Below are positions 43,322 through 51,996 of a DNA stretch of 64,000 nucleotides, piece by piece (the stretch's first letter is position 1; the number at the start of each line of letters is the position of its first letter). The stretch is from the NCBI GenBank assembly GCA_934693165.1, contig CAKUUX010000002.1, positions 62,001-126,000 of the forward strand. The letters run 5' to 3'. The notes below the pieces were generated by a model, which was not told where the DNA came from, ran no database searches, and worked only from the letters and a program-made list of their open reading frames with translations. Source of the DNA: an uncultured Candidatus Melainabacteria bacterium. GTDB lineage: Bacteria; Cyanobacteriota; Vampirovibrionia; Gastranaerophilales; Gastranaerophilaceae. Position numbers and translations under genes: made by a program.

Positions 43322-43686
43322 TGAAAAAAATTCTTATTGTAGATGACGAAAAAGATATAGTAGAAACTCTAAAATTTATGTTAGAAGCATCAGGTTATAC
43401 TTGTTTTTGTGCATATAACGGTGAGGATGGTCTACGAATGGCAAAAGAAATTATTCCAGATTTAATGATTTTGGATGTAATGATGCCTAAAATGAATGGT
43501 TTTAAGATTAGTAGACTGTTAAAATTTGATACTAAGTACAAAAATATTCCTATTTTAATGTTGACAGCTCGTTCTCAAGAAGCTGATAAACAAATAGGTG
43601 TAGAAACAGGTGCTAACGAATATATTACAAAACCTTTTGAAATAGATGATGTGTTAAATAGAGTAGCAAAATACTTAGGAAATTAA
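43321..43686 (+). CDS. Single-domain response regulator
   Basis: 121 residues, a receiver domain only: ILIVDDEKD acidic pair, phospho-acceptor Asp52 in MILDVMMPKMNG, the Thr of MLTARSQ, and the Lys of YITKPFE. No output domain, so it probably acts by protein contact, like CheY or Spo0F. Coupled to the upstream kinase; the downstream GspE-like gene starts 1 base after its stop, making that protein a plausible partner (inference). Confidence 0.93.
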   Translation: MKKILIVDDEKDIVETLKFMLEASGYTCFCAYNGEDGLRMAKEIIPDLMILDVMMPKMNGFKISRLLKFDTKYKNIPILMLTARSQEADKQIGVETGANEYITKPFEIDDVLNRVAKYLGN

Positions 43687-43687
43687 A

Positions 43688-45082
43688 ATGATTGAAACAG
43701 AAGGCACAAACAAGACTTTAGAAAGATTAAAATATGACCTTGTAAAAGAAGGTCTTATTGAATATGAAACTTTAGAAAAAGCTCAAGAATTAGCAAATGC
43801 ACAAAAAATTAATGTAGGTCAAGCTCTTATAAATTCACATATTTTGACAGAAGATGCCCTATTAAAATTTTTGGAAGCAAAATTACATCTTCCGTATGTT
43901 AATTTAGATGAGTATTCTTTAGATGAAAAATGTTTAAAATACATTAAATTTGCAGATGCAAAAAAATACAAAATCATTCCTTTGTTCAAAATTGAGGATG
44001 AATTAACTGTTGCAATGGCAGATCCATTTGATTTGTTTGCTATTGATAGAATTATGGAGCTTGCTGAATGTTCAATTGCTCCTGTTATTGCGTCAGAAGC
44101 AAGTATTTTAAGAAAAATTGATGAGTATTATAAAACAGGTAATACTGTTGGTGAAATTTTTACTGACGAAGATGCAGTTGAATTTGATTGGCGTGATGAA
44201 TTAAATTCAGATGATATAAGCGAAGACCATATTCAAAAAATTATTAGTGCAATCTTAAAACAAGCTATCATAGAAAACTTGCACGAAATTTCTTTCACAC
44301 AAGAAGAAGGTGGTCTTGGTGTAAACTTTAAATCTTCAGATAATGATTCTCATAAAGGTTGTATTCCTTCATTATTGATGGCTCCTTTTGTGAATAAGTT
44401 AAAAGATTTGGCAAACTTAGATGCTTCTGTTTGTGAAATTCCTCAACTTGGCAAATTGTTCTTTATCGTTGACGGAATTGGTTTGTACGCTAGAATTTCT
44501 ACATTCCCAACTGTTATGGGTGAAAGAATTTCTTTGAGTATTTACAAACCTCCAAAAGCTCTAAGCCAATTTATCAAAGATGAAAATAGTCTTAAAATTA
44601 TTAAAGATGCTATAAATGAATCAGGTATTGTTCTTGTTTGTGGCTCTCAATTGAGTGGTAAAACTCACGTTATTTATTCACTTTTGAATGAATTAAGTGA
44701 AAACTCAAATGATAAAAATATTATGACAATTGAATCTATTTCAAAATATGAGTTGCCAAAGATTAATCAATGCGAACTTAATGAAAGTATCGGTTTTAAT
44801 TTAGATAAAGCCTTGAGATTTATTGAGTTCCAATCTCCAGATGTGATTTATTTTGAAAATATTAGAAATAAAGATACTTTAGACTACTTATCAGGTCTTG
44901 TTTTTGCTGATAAAACTATTATTACTGAATATGTTGCAAATAACATTACCGAATTAAGCAGAAAAATGTCTTATAGTGATTTGTCTACTTTTAAATCTTT
45001 AATTTCTTGTATGATTTTCATTCACTCAAAAGATAGTATTGAAGTATTTGATAAAGAAACAGTTCAAAAATACTTAGCATAA
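43688..45082 (+). CDS. Degenerate GspE/PilB-like protein
   Basis: 464 residues. The N-terminal MshEN/GspE-N domain is well kept (EGLIEYETLEKAQELANAQKINVGQALI, ILTEDALLKFLEAKLHLPYVNLDEY, AMADPFDLFAIDRI). The ATPase half keeps a Walker A (GSQLSGKT, residues 319-326). The Asp box, however, is changed to TIESISKYE, Walker B reads DVIYFENIRN in place of ILVGEIRD, the His box is gone and there is no tetracysteine zinc site. MshEN domains can bind c-di-GMP, so it may be a receptor or regulator rather than a motor (inference). Confidence 0.83.
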   Translation: MIETEGTNKTLERLKYDLVKEGLIEYETLEKAQELANAQKINVGQALINSHILTEDALLKFLEAKLHLPYVNLDEYSLDEKCLKYIKFADAKKYKIIPLFKIEDELTVAMADPFDLFAIDRIMELAECSIAPVIASEASILRKIDEYYKTGNTVGEIFTDEDAVEFDWRDELNSDDISEDHIQKIISAILKQAIIENLHEISFTQEEGGLGVNFKSSDNDSHKGCIPSLLMAPFVNKLKDLANLDASVCEIPQLGKLFFIVDGIGLYARISTFPTVMGERISLSIYKPPKALSQFIKDENSLKIIKDAINESGIVLVCGSQLSGKTHVIYSLLNELSENSNDKNIMTIESISKYELPKINQCELNESIGFNLDKALRFIEFQSPDVIYFENIRNKDTLDYLSGLVFADKTIITEYVANNITELSRKMSYSDLSTFKSLISCMIFIHSKDSIEVFDKETVQKYLA

Positions 45083-45092
45083 AGGTTACAGA

Positions 45093-45965
45093 ATGTTTGC
45101 ATATTATAAAAAATACGCACCATACTTGTTTTTATTACCAGCTGTGGTAGTTTTAGTTCTGTTCTTCTTTATTCCTTTTTTTCAAACTATTGGTTTGAGC
45201 TTTTTTGGATACGATAGTTCGCTTTATAATCCTGATTTTGTTGGATTAGACAATTATAAAAAACTTATAACTTCACCTGTTTTTTATAAAGTTATGGCAA
45301 ATACTTTTATCTATTTAATTTTTGCTGTACCGTTTTTAACAGTGTTTCCACTGTTTTTAGCTATATTGATTAACCAAAAAATCAGATGTGTTACTTTGTA
45401 TAAAATATTAATTTATTTACCAGTAATTGTTTCAATTGTCGTTGCTGCAATCGCTTTTAAATGGTTGTATGCCCAAACTGGTATATTAAATTACTTTGTA
45501 GAACAATTGGGCTATAATCCAATAGGGTGGCTTACTGATCCAAAATATTCTTTGTATTCAGTCGCTATCGTAACTATTTGGAAAGGTGTTGGATATTATA
45601 TGATGATTTATCTTGCATCTTTGATGAGTGTACCTCAAGATTTGTATGAAGCTTGTGATATCGATGGGGCAAGCTTTTTTAGAAAACATTTAACTGTTAC
45701 TGTTCCTCATCTTATGCCAACGATTGCATTAGTGTCTACAATCAGTGCAATTTCGGCAATGAAGGTTTTTGCAGAAATTTACGTTATGACAAAAGGTGGA
45801 CCTTTAAATTCTAGTAAAACAATTGTTTACTATATTTATGAAAGAGCGTTTGAAAATCTTGATTTAGGCTATGCTTCTGCATTATCAGTAGTTTTACTTT
45901 TAGTAGTTTTAGCATTTTCTATAATCAACGTAGTTTTCTTTGAAAAGAATAGGTATCAAATATGA
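45093..45965 (+). CDS. Sugar ABC transporter permease (MalF/UgpA type)
   Basis: 290 residues, six membrane helices, and the cytoplasmic EAA loop LYEACDIDGASFFRKHLTVTVPHLMP that docks the ATPase. The N-terminus AYYKKYAPYLFLLPAVVVLV is typical of CUT1-family carbohydrate importers. It begins 10 bases after the GspE-like stop and overlaps the next permease by 4. Neither a binding protein nor an ATPase is encoded nearby. Confidence 0.93.
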   Translation: MFAYYKKYAPYLFLLPAVVVLVLFFFIPFFQTIGLSFFGYDSSLYNPDFVGLDNYKKLITSPVFYKVMANTFIYLIFAVPFLTVFPLFLAILINQKIRCVTLYKILIYLPVIVSIVVAAIAFKWLYAQTGILNYFVEQLGYNPIGWLTDPKYSLYSVAIVTIWKGVGYYMMIYLASLMSVPQDLYEACDIDGASFFRKHLTVTVPHLMPTIALVSTISAISAMKVFAEIYVMTKGGPLNSSKTIVYYIYERAFENLDLGYASALSVVLLLVVLAFSIINVVFFEKNRYQI

Positions 45966-46807
45966 TAAGAAAATTTGTTGAAAAATTATCTATACATTCA
46001 ATTTTGATATTCGTATCATTATTATCAATCTTTCCTTTTATATGGCTGATTTCTACTTCATTAAAAGGTTTGGATGAAAATATTTTTGCATATCCACCTG
46101 TACTTATGCCACAACAATTTACGTGGGATAACTATCTTGGTGTATGGGACAAAGTTAATTTCATGGGGTATTTTATAAATTCCATGATTGTTGCAGGTTT
46201 GACTGTATTTTTAAATCTTTTACTTTCATCTCTTGCAGCTTATCCTCTTGCTAGAATGAATTTTGCAGGTAAAAAGGTTGTGTTTTTTGCTATTTTGGCA
46301 ACTATTATGGTTCCATTTCAAGCAATTATGTTACCTGTTTATTTGATTACTATTAAATTACATCTGCTTGATAGTGTTAATAACATTATGGGTTATATTG
46401 GTCTAGTAATGCCTTTTGCTGTAAGTGCTTTTGGTATATTTTTAATGCGTCAAGCTTTTCTTACAGTTCCTAAGGAAATGGAAGAGGCTGCAATTGTTGA
46501 TGGATGTAATGTTTTTCAAGTATTTTTCAAGGTAGTTTTACCAATGGTTAAACCGACTCTTGCCGTTTTAGCTATTTTTACATTTATTGGTTCTTGGGGT
46601 GAATTTTTATGGCCAAGTATTGTGCTTACAAAAGATGCAATGTACACTTTGCCTGTTGGAGTTAACAACTTGCAAGGTATGTTTTCTAGCAACTGGAGAT
46701 TTATCGCAGCTGGTTCAATCCTGTCTACAATTCCTATTTTAATATTCTTCCTAGCTCTTCAAAAATACTTTATTTCAGGCGAAAATGACGGAGCTGTTAA
46801 GGGTTAG
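45962..46807 (+). CDS. Sugar ABC transporter permease (MalG/UgpE type)
   Basis: 281 residues, six helices, EAA loop EMEEAAIVDGCNVFQVFFKVVLPMVKP, and the N-terminal pattern LLSIFPFIWLISTSLK of CUT1 second permeases. It forms the membrane heterodimer with the preceding protein. Overlaps it by 4 bases and converges on aroA with a 4-base 3' overlap, so no terminator separates the two strands. Confidence 0.94.
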   Translation: MIRKFVEKLSIHSILIFVSLLSIFPFIWLISTSLKGLDENIFAYPPVLMPQQFTWDNYLGVWDKVNFMGYFINSMIVAGLTVFLNLLLSSLAAYPLARMNFAGKKVVFFAILATIMVPFQAIMLPVYLITIKLHLLDSVNNIMGYIGLVMPFAVSAFGIFLMRQAFLTVPKEMEEAAIVDGCNVFQVFFKVVLPMVKPTLAVLAIFTFIGSWGEFLWPSIVLTKDAMYTLPVGVNNLQGMFSSNWRFIAAGSILSTIPILIFFLALQKYFISGENDGAVKG

Positions 46808-48075
46808 AATAATTTGTTCATAAGAGTTTCAAATTCTGGGAATGAAATATTTACCCATTGAAATTCGTTGATTTTTATAGATTTTTCACAAATTAACCCT
46901 GCAACGTACAAGCTCATAGCAAGTCTATGGTCGTGATAAGTTTCTATTTCGGCATCACCTTTTAGAGATTTTTTTCCGTTGATAATAAATCCGTCTGGTG
47001 TTTCTTCAATATCAGCGCCAATTTTCTTTAATTCTCTTACTGTTGCAGTAATTCTATCGCTTTCTTTGTTTCTTAAATCTTGTGCATCCTTGATTATAGT
47101 TGTACCTTCTGCTTGAGTTGCTAGGACTGCTATAACAGGTATTTCGTCAATAAGTTTTGGTATTACATCACCTTCTATTGTAGTTGCTTTAAGGGCTGAA
47201 GTTTTTATTCTCAAATCGCCAACTTCTTCTTTTCCAAGAAGTCTTTTATCCAAGATTTCAACATCTCCACCCATTTTTTCAACAACTTCTAAAATACCTG
47301 TTCTTGTAGGGTTTAGACCAACATTTTTAATTATGATGTCAGAGTTTGGAGTAATTAACCCTGCAACGATAAAGAACGCCGCACTTGAAATATCTCCTGC
47401 AATTTCTATATTTTTTGCTTCTAACTCAGATTTTGTAATTGATGTTGTTGTACCATTTACTTTTATATCAGCTCCAAGATATTCAAGCATCAATTCTGTA
47501 TGGTTTCTTGATAAAAATGGTTCTGTGTATCTTGTTACACCTTTTGTATTTATACCAGCAAGCAAAATACAAGATTTTACTTGCGCAGATGATAATTTTG
47601 AATTGTAATCTATTGCTTGTAAATTTTTTCCATGTATTTTTAATGGAGCTTTGTTATCGTTTGAACTGATTTCAGCTCCCATAAGAGATAGTGGCTCAAT
47701 AACTCTTTTCATGGGTCTTTTAGAAAGGCTTTCGTCACCAATAAGAACAGAATCAAAATTACGAGAGGCTAAAATACCACTCATTAATCTCATTGTAGTT
47801 CCACTATTTCCACAATCTAAATCTGAGCTTGGAGCTTTTAAAATACCGTCAGATACGATTTCAAGTGTTTGTTCGTCCAAAAATTTATGTTCAATTCCAA
47901 GTGATGAGAAAACTTTCAATGTTGAATGACAGTCTGCACCCTTAGAAAAATTTTTAACTAAAGTTTTACCTTTTGCTAAAGATGAAAACATTATTGCCCT
48001 ATGTGAAATTGACTTGTCAGAAGGGATTACGACCTCTCCTGATAACTTATTTTTCTTTTCTACAATTAAATCCAT
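46804..48075 (-). CDS. aroA: 3-phosphoshikimate 1-carboxyvinyltransferase (EPSP synthase)
   Basis: 423 residues. Joins PEP to shikimate-3-phosphate. Motifs: VIPSDKSISHRAIMFSSLA, LDCGNSGTTMRLMSG (PEP binding), SLSKRPMKRVIEPL, SSAQVKSCILLAGI, IAGDISSAAFFIVAG, DEIPVIAVLA and RNKESDRI. Complete. TGC TAAAAT six bases before the ATG and no Shine-Dalgarno suggest a leaderless mRNA. Confidence 0.97.
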   Translation of the reverse strand: MDLIVEKKNKLSGEVVIPSDKSISHRAIMFSSLAKGKTLVKNFSKGADCHSTLKVFSSLGIEHKFLDEQTLEIVSDGILKAPSSDLDCGNSGTTMRLMSGILASRNFDSVLIGDESLSKRPMKRVIEPLSLMGAEISSNDNKAPLKIHGKNLQAIDYNSKLSSAQVKSCILLAGINTKGVTRYTEPFLSRNHTELMLEYLGADIKVNGTTTSITKSELEAKNIEIAGDISSAAFFIVAGLITPNSDIIIKNVGLNPTRTGILEVVEKMGGDVEILDKRLLGKEEVGDLRIKTSALKATTIEGDVIPKLIDEIPVIAVLATQAEGTTIIKDAQDLRNKESDRITATVRELKKIGADIEETPDGFIINGKKSLKGDAEIETYHDHRLAMSLYVAGLICEKSIKINEFQWVNISFPEFETLMNKLF

Positions 48076-48090
48076 AAATTTATTTTAGCA
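48076..48090 (-). promoter_or_regulatory. Leaderless extended -10 promoter of aroA
   Basis: Minus strand: TGC TAAAAT (48087-48082), six bases AAATTT, ATG. No obvious -35. Confidence 0.7.
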
Positions 48091-48163
48091 TAAACTACAC
48101 CATTTGGAGGATATTCAAAACAAAAGTGTAAAGATTAATTTTCTATGGTCGATATATAAGTCA

Positions 48164-48234
48164 TAAGAAAACCGAAAGGTTTTACTTACCTCCTCCCCAA
48201 GTCTGGTAGCCGCCCTCGTGACGGCTTTTTTTTT
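48164..48234 (+). ncRNA. Candidate Yfr1-like small RNA with anti-Shine-Dalgarno loop
   Basis: About 71 bases in the gap between the start of aroA and the 3' end of a sigma-factor gene. Layout: hairpin 1 (TAAGAAAACC / GAAA / GGTTTT-A-CTTA, 48164-48188), an unpaired linker with ACCTCCTCCCCAAG (48188-48201), and a terminator hairpin with T9. TATATA at 48153-48158 is a fitting -10; the -35 is unclear. This layout is that of cyanobacterial Yfr1 (two hairpins flanking a C-rich single strand). ACCUCCU equals the 16S anti-Shine-Dalgarno core. Confidence 0.55.
48208..48234 (+). terminator. Terminator of candidate sRNA
   Basis: AGCCG / CCCTCGTGA / CGGCT followed by nine T; no plus-strand coding sequence precedes it. 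Confidence 0.85.
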
Positions 48235-48263
48235 ATTAATTTTCGACTTTGTCAACCCTAGGA

Positions 48264-49199
48264 CTATTCTAAATAATCTTTAAACGAGCTTAGCTCTTTA
48301 TTTTTTCTTAGTTTTTCTAAGGCTTCATTTTCGATTTGTCTTATTCGTTCTTTTGAAAATCCTAAAATTTGTCCTAACTCTTCTAAAGTTTTAATTCTTT
48401 CTCCATTTAGTCCAAATCTATGTATAATTATGCTTTGTTCTCTTGAATCTAGCGATTTTAAAATTTTACCAATATCTTTTTTTAGACCGTGTTTAGTCGT
48501 TTCAAAATCAGGTGATTTATAGCTTTTATCTGCAATGTAATCTTGTATGCTCAAGTCTTCTGTCACTGGTGTATCAAGGCTAATTGGTTCTTTTATCATT
48601 GATTTTTTTATTGTTTGTATTCGTTTTGGATTAATTTTTAAAACCTCTGCAATTTCTTTTTCTGTTGGTTCGTGTCCATTTTTTAAAGATAAATCAACGT
48701 AAGCTTTTTTATATTTTCTAATTTTGTCGTTCATGTGAACAGGTATTCTAATTGTTTTAGAGTGATTAGAAATAGCTCTAATTATTGCTTGTTTTATCCA
48801 CCAAGTCGCATAAGTAGAGAATTTTAACGCTCTTGAATAATCATATTTTTCAGTAGCTTTGATTAGTCCAAGTGAGCCTTCCTGTACTAAATCCATAAAC
48901 AATACACCCTGTCCTATGTATTTTTTTGCAATACTTACAACAAGTCTAAGGTTTGATTGAATTAGTTTTTTTTTTGCGCAAATTCTTTTTTCTTTTTTAT
49001 CTTCCTTGATAATTTTTCCCAAGTACTGTTCTTCATTAAAAGATAGAAGTTTAATTTTTCCTACATCTTTTAAATAATTTTGCAATAAGTCATCTTCTTT
49101 TGAAATAGAATTAAATGTTTTAGGCCCAACTTCTCTAACTTCATCTTCTTCTAATAAACCTAGTTCTTCCTCAAGTTTATACTCCAATTTGCTACCCAT
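48264..49199 (-). CDS. Primary-type (group 1/2) sigma-70 factor
   Basis: 311 residues. Region 1.2 (DLLQNYLKDVGKIKLLSFNEE), region 2 (LVVSIAKKYIGQGVLFMDLVQEGSLGLIKATEKYDYSRALKFSTYATWWIKQAIIRAI), region 3 (EPTEKEIAEVLKINPKRI) and region 4 (TLEELGQILGFSKERIRQIENEALEKLR) are all clear. No region 1.1. It is either the housekeeping RpoD or a group 2 relative, as cyanobacteria often have several. I take the ATG at 49199, which has GAGGGG upstream; 11 extra in-frame residues upstream look like leader. Confidence 0.92.
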   Translation of the reverse strand: MGSKLEYKLEEELGLLEEDEVREVGPKTFNSISKEDDLLQNYLKDVGKIKLLSFNEEQYLGKIIKEDKKEKRICAKKKLIQSNLRLVVSIAKKYIGQGVLFMDLVQEGSLGLIKATEKYDYSRALKFSTYATWWIKQAIIRAISNHSKTIRIPVHMNDKIRKYKKAYVDLSLKNGHEPTEKEIAEVLKINPKRIQTIKKSMIKEPISLDTPVTEDLSIQDYIADKSYKSPDFETTKHGLKKDIGKILKSLDSREQSIIIHRFGLNGERIKTLEELGQILGFSKERIRQIENEALEKLRKNKELSSFKDYLE

Positions 49200-49278
49200 A
49201 ATATTTCCCCTCAAATCTTTTTCAATACACACATGTATTGACGGGAAAAATAGAAATTTGTTTCCAAGGAATTAATTA

Positions 49279-49818
49279 TTAATTTTCAGGAATATAATAT
49301 TCAACAAATTCACATTTAATATTCATTTGGGGTGCAAGAATTTGTCCAATTGGAGAATTTATAAGGCCTTTAAAAGCTCTCAATGTGTTATTATACTCTA
49401 CAACACAAGGTTGAAGCATTGTTTGAATATTTATAAACTCTTGCAAATATTTGTTCAAATAAACATTTGATTTTATTTCGGGATATTTCATAGCAGCTGT
49501 AAACAATGTATTTAACTTAATATCCAATTCATTTTCAAGTCTAAATCTATCTTTATTATTGTTCCAACGAGCAGGTAATTTATTTATTTCAATAATAAGT
49601 TTTCTCACAGCAAAAATAATGGCTTCGTCATTAACCATAACACTTTGTGCTGAATCAATAAAAGTATTAACAGCCTTATGTCTTGCTCTTAATCTTGCAT
49701 CAACACCTGCAAGTCTTTGTAAAATACGTTCTTTATAAACTTTCAATCCACCGTAGGTTGCATAAAAAGCTAAACCTACAGCTAAAATAATTGCTATTAC
49801 AACAAGTACTGCAACCAT
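49279..49818 (-). CDS. LemA-family protein
   Basis: 179 residues. One N-terminal membrane helix (VLVVIAIILAVGLAFYATYGG) and then a LemA-type helical bundle, recognisable by AAMKYPEIKSNVYLNKYLQEF and CVVEYNNTLRAFKGLINSPIGQILA. The role of LemA proteins is poorly known. GGAG precedes the ATG; 1 base separates it from the LCP gene stop, so they are co-transcribed. Confidence 0.85.
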   Translation of the reverse strand: MVAVLVVIAIILAVGLAFYATYGGLKVYKERILQRLAGVDARLRARHKAVNTFIDSAQSVMVNDEAIIFAVRKLIIEINKLPARWNNNKDRFRLENELDIKLNTLFTAAMKYPEIKSNVYLNKYLQEFINIQTMLQPCVVEYNNTLRAFKGLINSPIGQILAPQMNIKCEFVEYYIPEN

Positions 49819-49819
49819 A

Positions 49820-51145
49820 TTAATCTCCTGCTAGAATAACAGTGAAATCACTCTTTGGACAGAAGTTTTTAACTGGATCATATACAAATTGAATATTTTG
49901 CATATTTGAAACTTTTTTCTTTATCCAGTTAAAGAAATCGTTTGAAATAGATGATGATTGAGCGATGAATTGAGAATGTGTTATATCAGCTCTATAGAAA
50001 CAAGATACTGTCATTCCAAGTTCTTCCATTTCAGACTTCATTAGTTTTGCTTGGTCAGCTTTTTTAGAAGCATAAATGATACCTGCAACAACGTGATTGT
50101 TATCCACTGATGTTCTATCTCTATAAATCATTCTGTTAATAACTTCTTGAGTTTTTTCTGGGTCAAGAATCCAGTAGCTTATAGAACCTTTTTGGTTTGG
50201 AGCTCCAGGAAGTGTTGCAACCTCAATCTTATTCATATCAATATTCTTTGACAATGTTGCCAATTGAGAGATTTCATATAAAGATAAGTCTGTTTTTACA
50301 TAAGTTGTTACTGTATTAATCAATTCAGGAATTTTTGGAATAACTTGAGGTGTTTGTAATTTTTCCAATAATCCTCTTAAGAACCATTGTTGACGTTGAG
50401 TTCTACCGATATCTCCAAGTCCATCTTTTCTAAATCTCAAGTATCCAACAGCACCTCTGCCGTCTAAAATATTTAAACCCTTATTCAAGTTTACGTGTAA
50501 ATTACCAGAATAATCGTGGTAATGCATTTCTTTTTCTACATAAATTGGTACGCCACCTAAAGCATCTACAGCTTTTTCTACGGCTGCATCATTAACCATA
50601 ATGTAGTGGTTAATCTTGATACCAAGAGTTTCTTCTAATGTTTCTTTTGTTAAATCAATACCACCAATAGCGTGTGCAGCGTTGATTTTTTGAACACCGT
50701 GGTCGTGTGGAATATAAACTTTACTATCTCTAGGTACAGAAATAGCATTAACAGATTTTGTTTTAGCATCAATGTTTAAAAGAATAATTGTATCTGTTCT
50801 TGTTCCAATCCAAGGGTCTGAAGCGTTTTGGTTAGCGTCTGTACCTACAAGTAAGATTGTTTGTCTTCTTGTAAACAACGGCATTGTAAATGGTTGTTTT
50901 TCTCTCTTTTTAAAAGAAAATTTTGAAATGAAATCTGCAAACCATGATTTTTCAGTTTGATTATTTTCATCCCCAACAACAATATCAGAATCGCTCAAAA
51001 GCAAGAATCCAATTACTATTCCACATAAAATGGAAATGATTACAAGCATAATCTTTGCAAAATTGGAAGTTTCTTGTTTTTCTTCTTCCAAATGTTTTAA
51101 AAATACGCTATATTCGTCTTTTTCACGTTGTTGATTGCTATTCAT
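49820..51145 (-). CDS. LytR-CpsA-Psr (LCP) family cell-wall ligase with LytR_C domain
   Basis: 441 residues. Short cytoplasmic start, one membrane helix (IMLVIISILCGIVIGFLLL), then the LCP domain: LLVGTDANQ, TRTDTIILLNIDAK, ISVPRDSKVYIP, KINAAHAIGGIDLTKETLEETLGI, GYLRFRKDGLGDIGRTQRQQWFL, with the catalytic Arg and Asp residues present. The C-terminal 90 residues fit LytR_C (AGIIYASKKADQAKLMKSEM). It would attach a glycopolymer to peptidoglycan outside the membrane. wecB and the CMP-sugar gene fit such a polymer (inference). Confidence 0.93.
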   Translation of the reverse strand: MNSNQQREKDEYSVFLKHLEEEKQETSNFAKIMLVIISILCGIVIGFLLLSDSDIVVGDENNQTEKSWFADFISKFSFKKREKQPFTMPLFTRRQTILLVGTDANQNASDPWIGTRTDTIILLNIDAKTKSVNAISVPRDSKVYIPHDHGVQKINAAHAIGGIDLTKETLEETLGIKINHYIMVNDAAVEKAVDALGGVPIYVEKEMHYHDYSGNLHVNLNKGLNILDGRGAVGYLRFRKDGLGDIGRTQRQQWFLRGLLEKLQTPQVIPKIPELINTVTTYVKTDLSLYEISQLATLSKNIDMNKIEVATLPGAPNQKGSISYWILDPEKTQEVINRMIYRDRTSVDNNHVVAGIIYASKKADQAKLMKSEMEELGMTVSCFYRADITHSQFIAQSSSISNDFFNWIKKKVSNMQNIQFVYDPVKNFCPKSDFTVILAGD

Positions 51146-51174
51146 GTAAAATCTAATCCCTAACTATTAATGTA

Positions 51175-51203
51175 ATTATAAGATAAGAATAAAATAAAAT
51201 CAA
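51175..51203 (-). promoter_or_regulatory. Promoter of LCP-LemA unit
   Basis: Minus strand: TTGATT (51203-51198), 17-base spacer, TATAAT (51180-51175). Confidence 0.75.
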
Positions 51204-51216
51204 TTAAAGTTAAGTA

Positions 51217-51996
51217 TTATAAATCTTCTTTTTGATAAGCCCACGCAGAGTGGTTATGAATACTTTCAAAAGATTCACACGCAAGCTCAAAGCTTCTGAT
51301 TTCAGGCTTTTCTTTAATTTTTATAATAACATCTCTCAGCAAATCTTCAACAAATTTCGGATTGTTATAAGCTTGTTCTGTTACAAATTTCTCGTCTTCT
51401 CTTTTTAAAAGTGAGTAAATTTCACTAGATGCGCAAGTCTCAATATCTTTTACTAAATCTTCAATCCAAATATGCGCATTGTCATCATAGCTTATTTTTA
51501 AAGATACAATACTTCTTTGGTTATGTGCGCCATTGTCAGAAATTTCTTTTGAGCATGGGCAAAGCGTTGTTACTGGAACTTTTACACCCAAATAAAATTT
51601 ATATACATCATCATAATATGTGCCTGTAAACGAACAGTCATAGCACATTGGTGATACTAGTTTTGATACAGGTGAAAGTTTGTCGATAAAATATTTGAAT
51701 TCAAATTCAAGTTCACCACTTTTTGCGTCAAGTTTTTCAATGATTTCTTTCAAACAACCTTTGATATCAACGCCTAACATGTTTTTGTTTCTCCATTCTG
51801 TTAGAACTTCGATAAAACGTGACATGTGAGTGCCTTTGTAATCTCTAGGTAGCGAAACACTTGCTGTTGCTTTTGCCCAAACTACACTGTCAGTATCATT
51901 TTTGCGTTGTATTATTAATGGTAATTCGACATCTTTTACGCCTACTTTTTGTATGTCGATACCTCTTTTATCTTTTGAGTTTTGTACGTCTTTCAT
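51217..51996 (-). CDS. folE2: GTP cyclohydrolase FolE2
   Basis: 259 residues of the COG1469 type. Signatures: DKRGIDIQKVGVKDVELPL, RGTHMSRFIEVL-like (KGTHMSRFIEVL), VTTLCPCSKEISDNGAHNQRS (metal Cys) and ESFESIHNHSA. It makes dihydroneopterin triphosphate, the first folate step, and works with metals other than zinc, so it is common where zinc is scarce. Its ATG overlaps the stop of the WYDxDP-repeat gene (TAATG). Confidence 0.95.
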   Translation of the reverse strand: MKDVQNSKDKRGIDIQKVGVKDVELPLIIQRKNDTDSVVWAKATASVSLPRDYKGTHMSRFIEVLTEWRNKNMLGVDIKGCLKEIIEKLDAKSGELEFEFKYFIDKLSPVSKLVSPMCYDCSFTGTYYDDVYKFYLGVKVPVTTLCPCSKEISDNGAHNQRSIVSLKISYDDNAHIWIEDLVKDIETCASSEIYSLLKREDEKFVTEQAYNNPKFVEDLLRDVIIKIKEKPEIRSFELACESFESIHNHSAWAYQKEDL

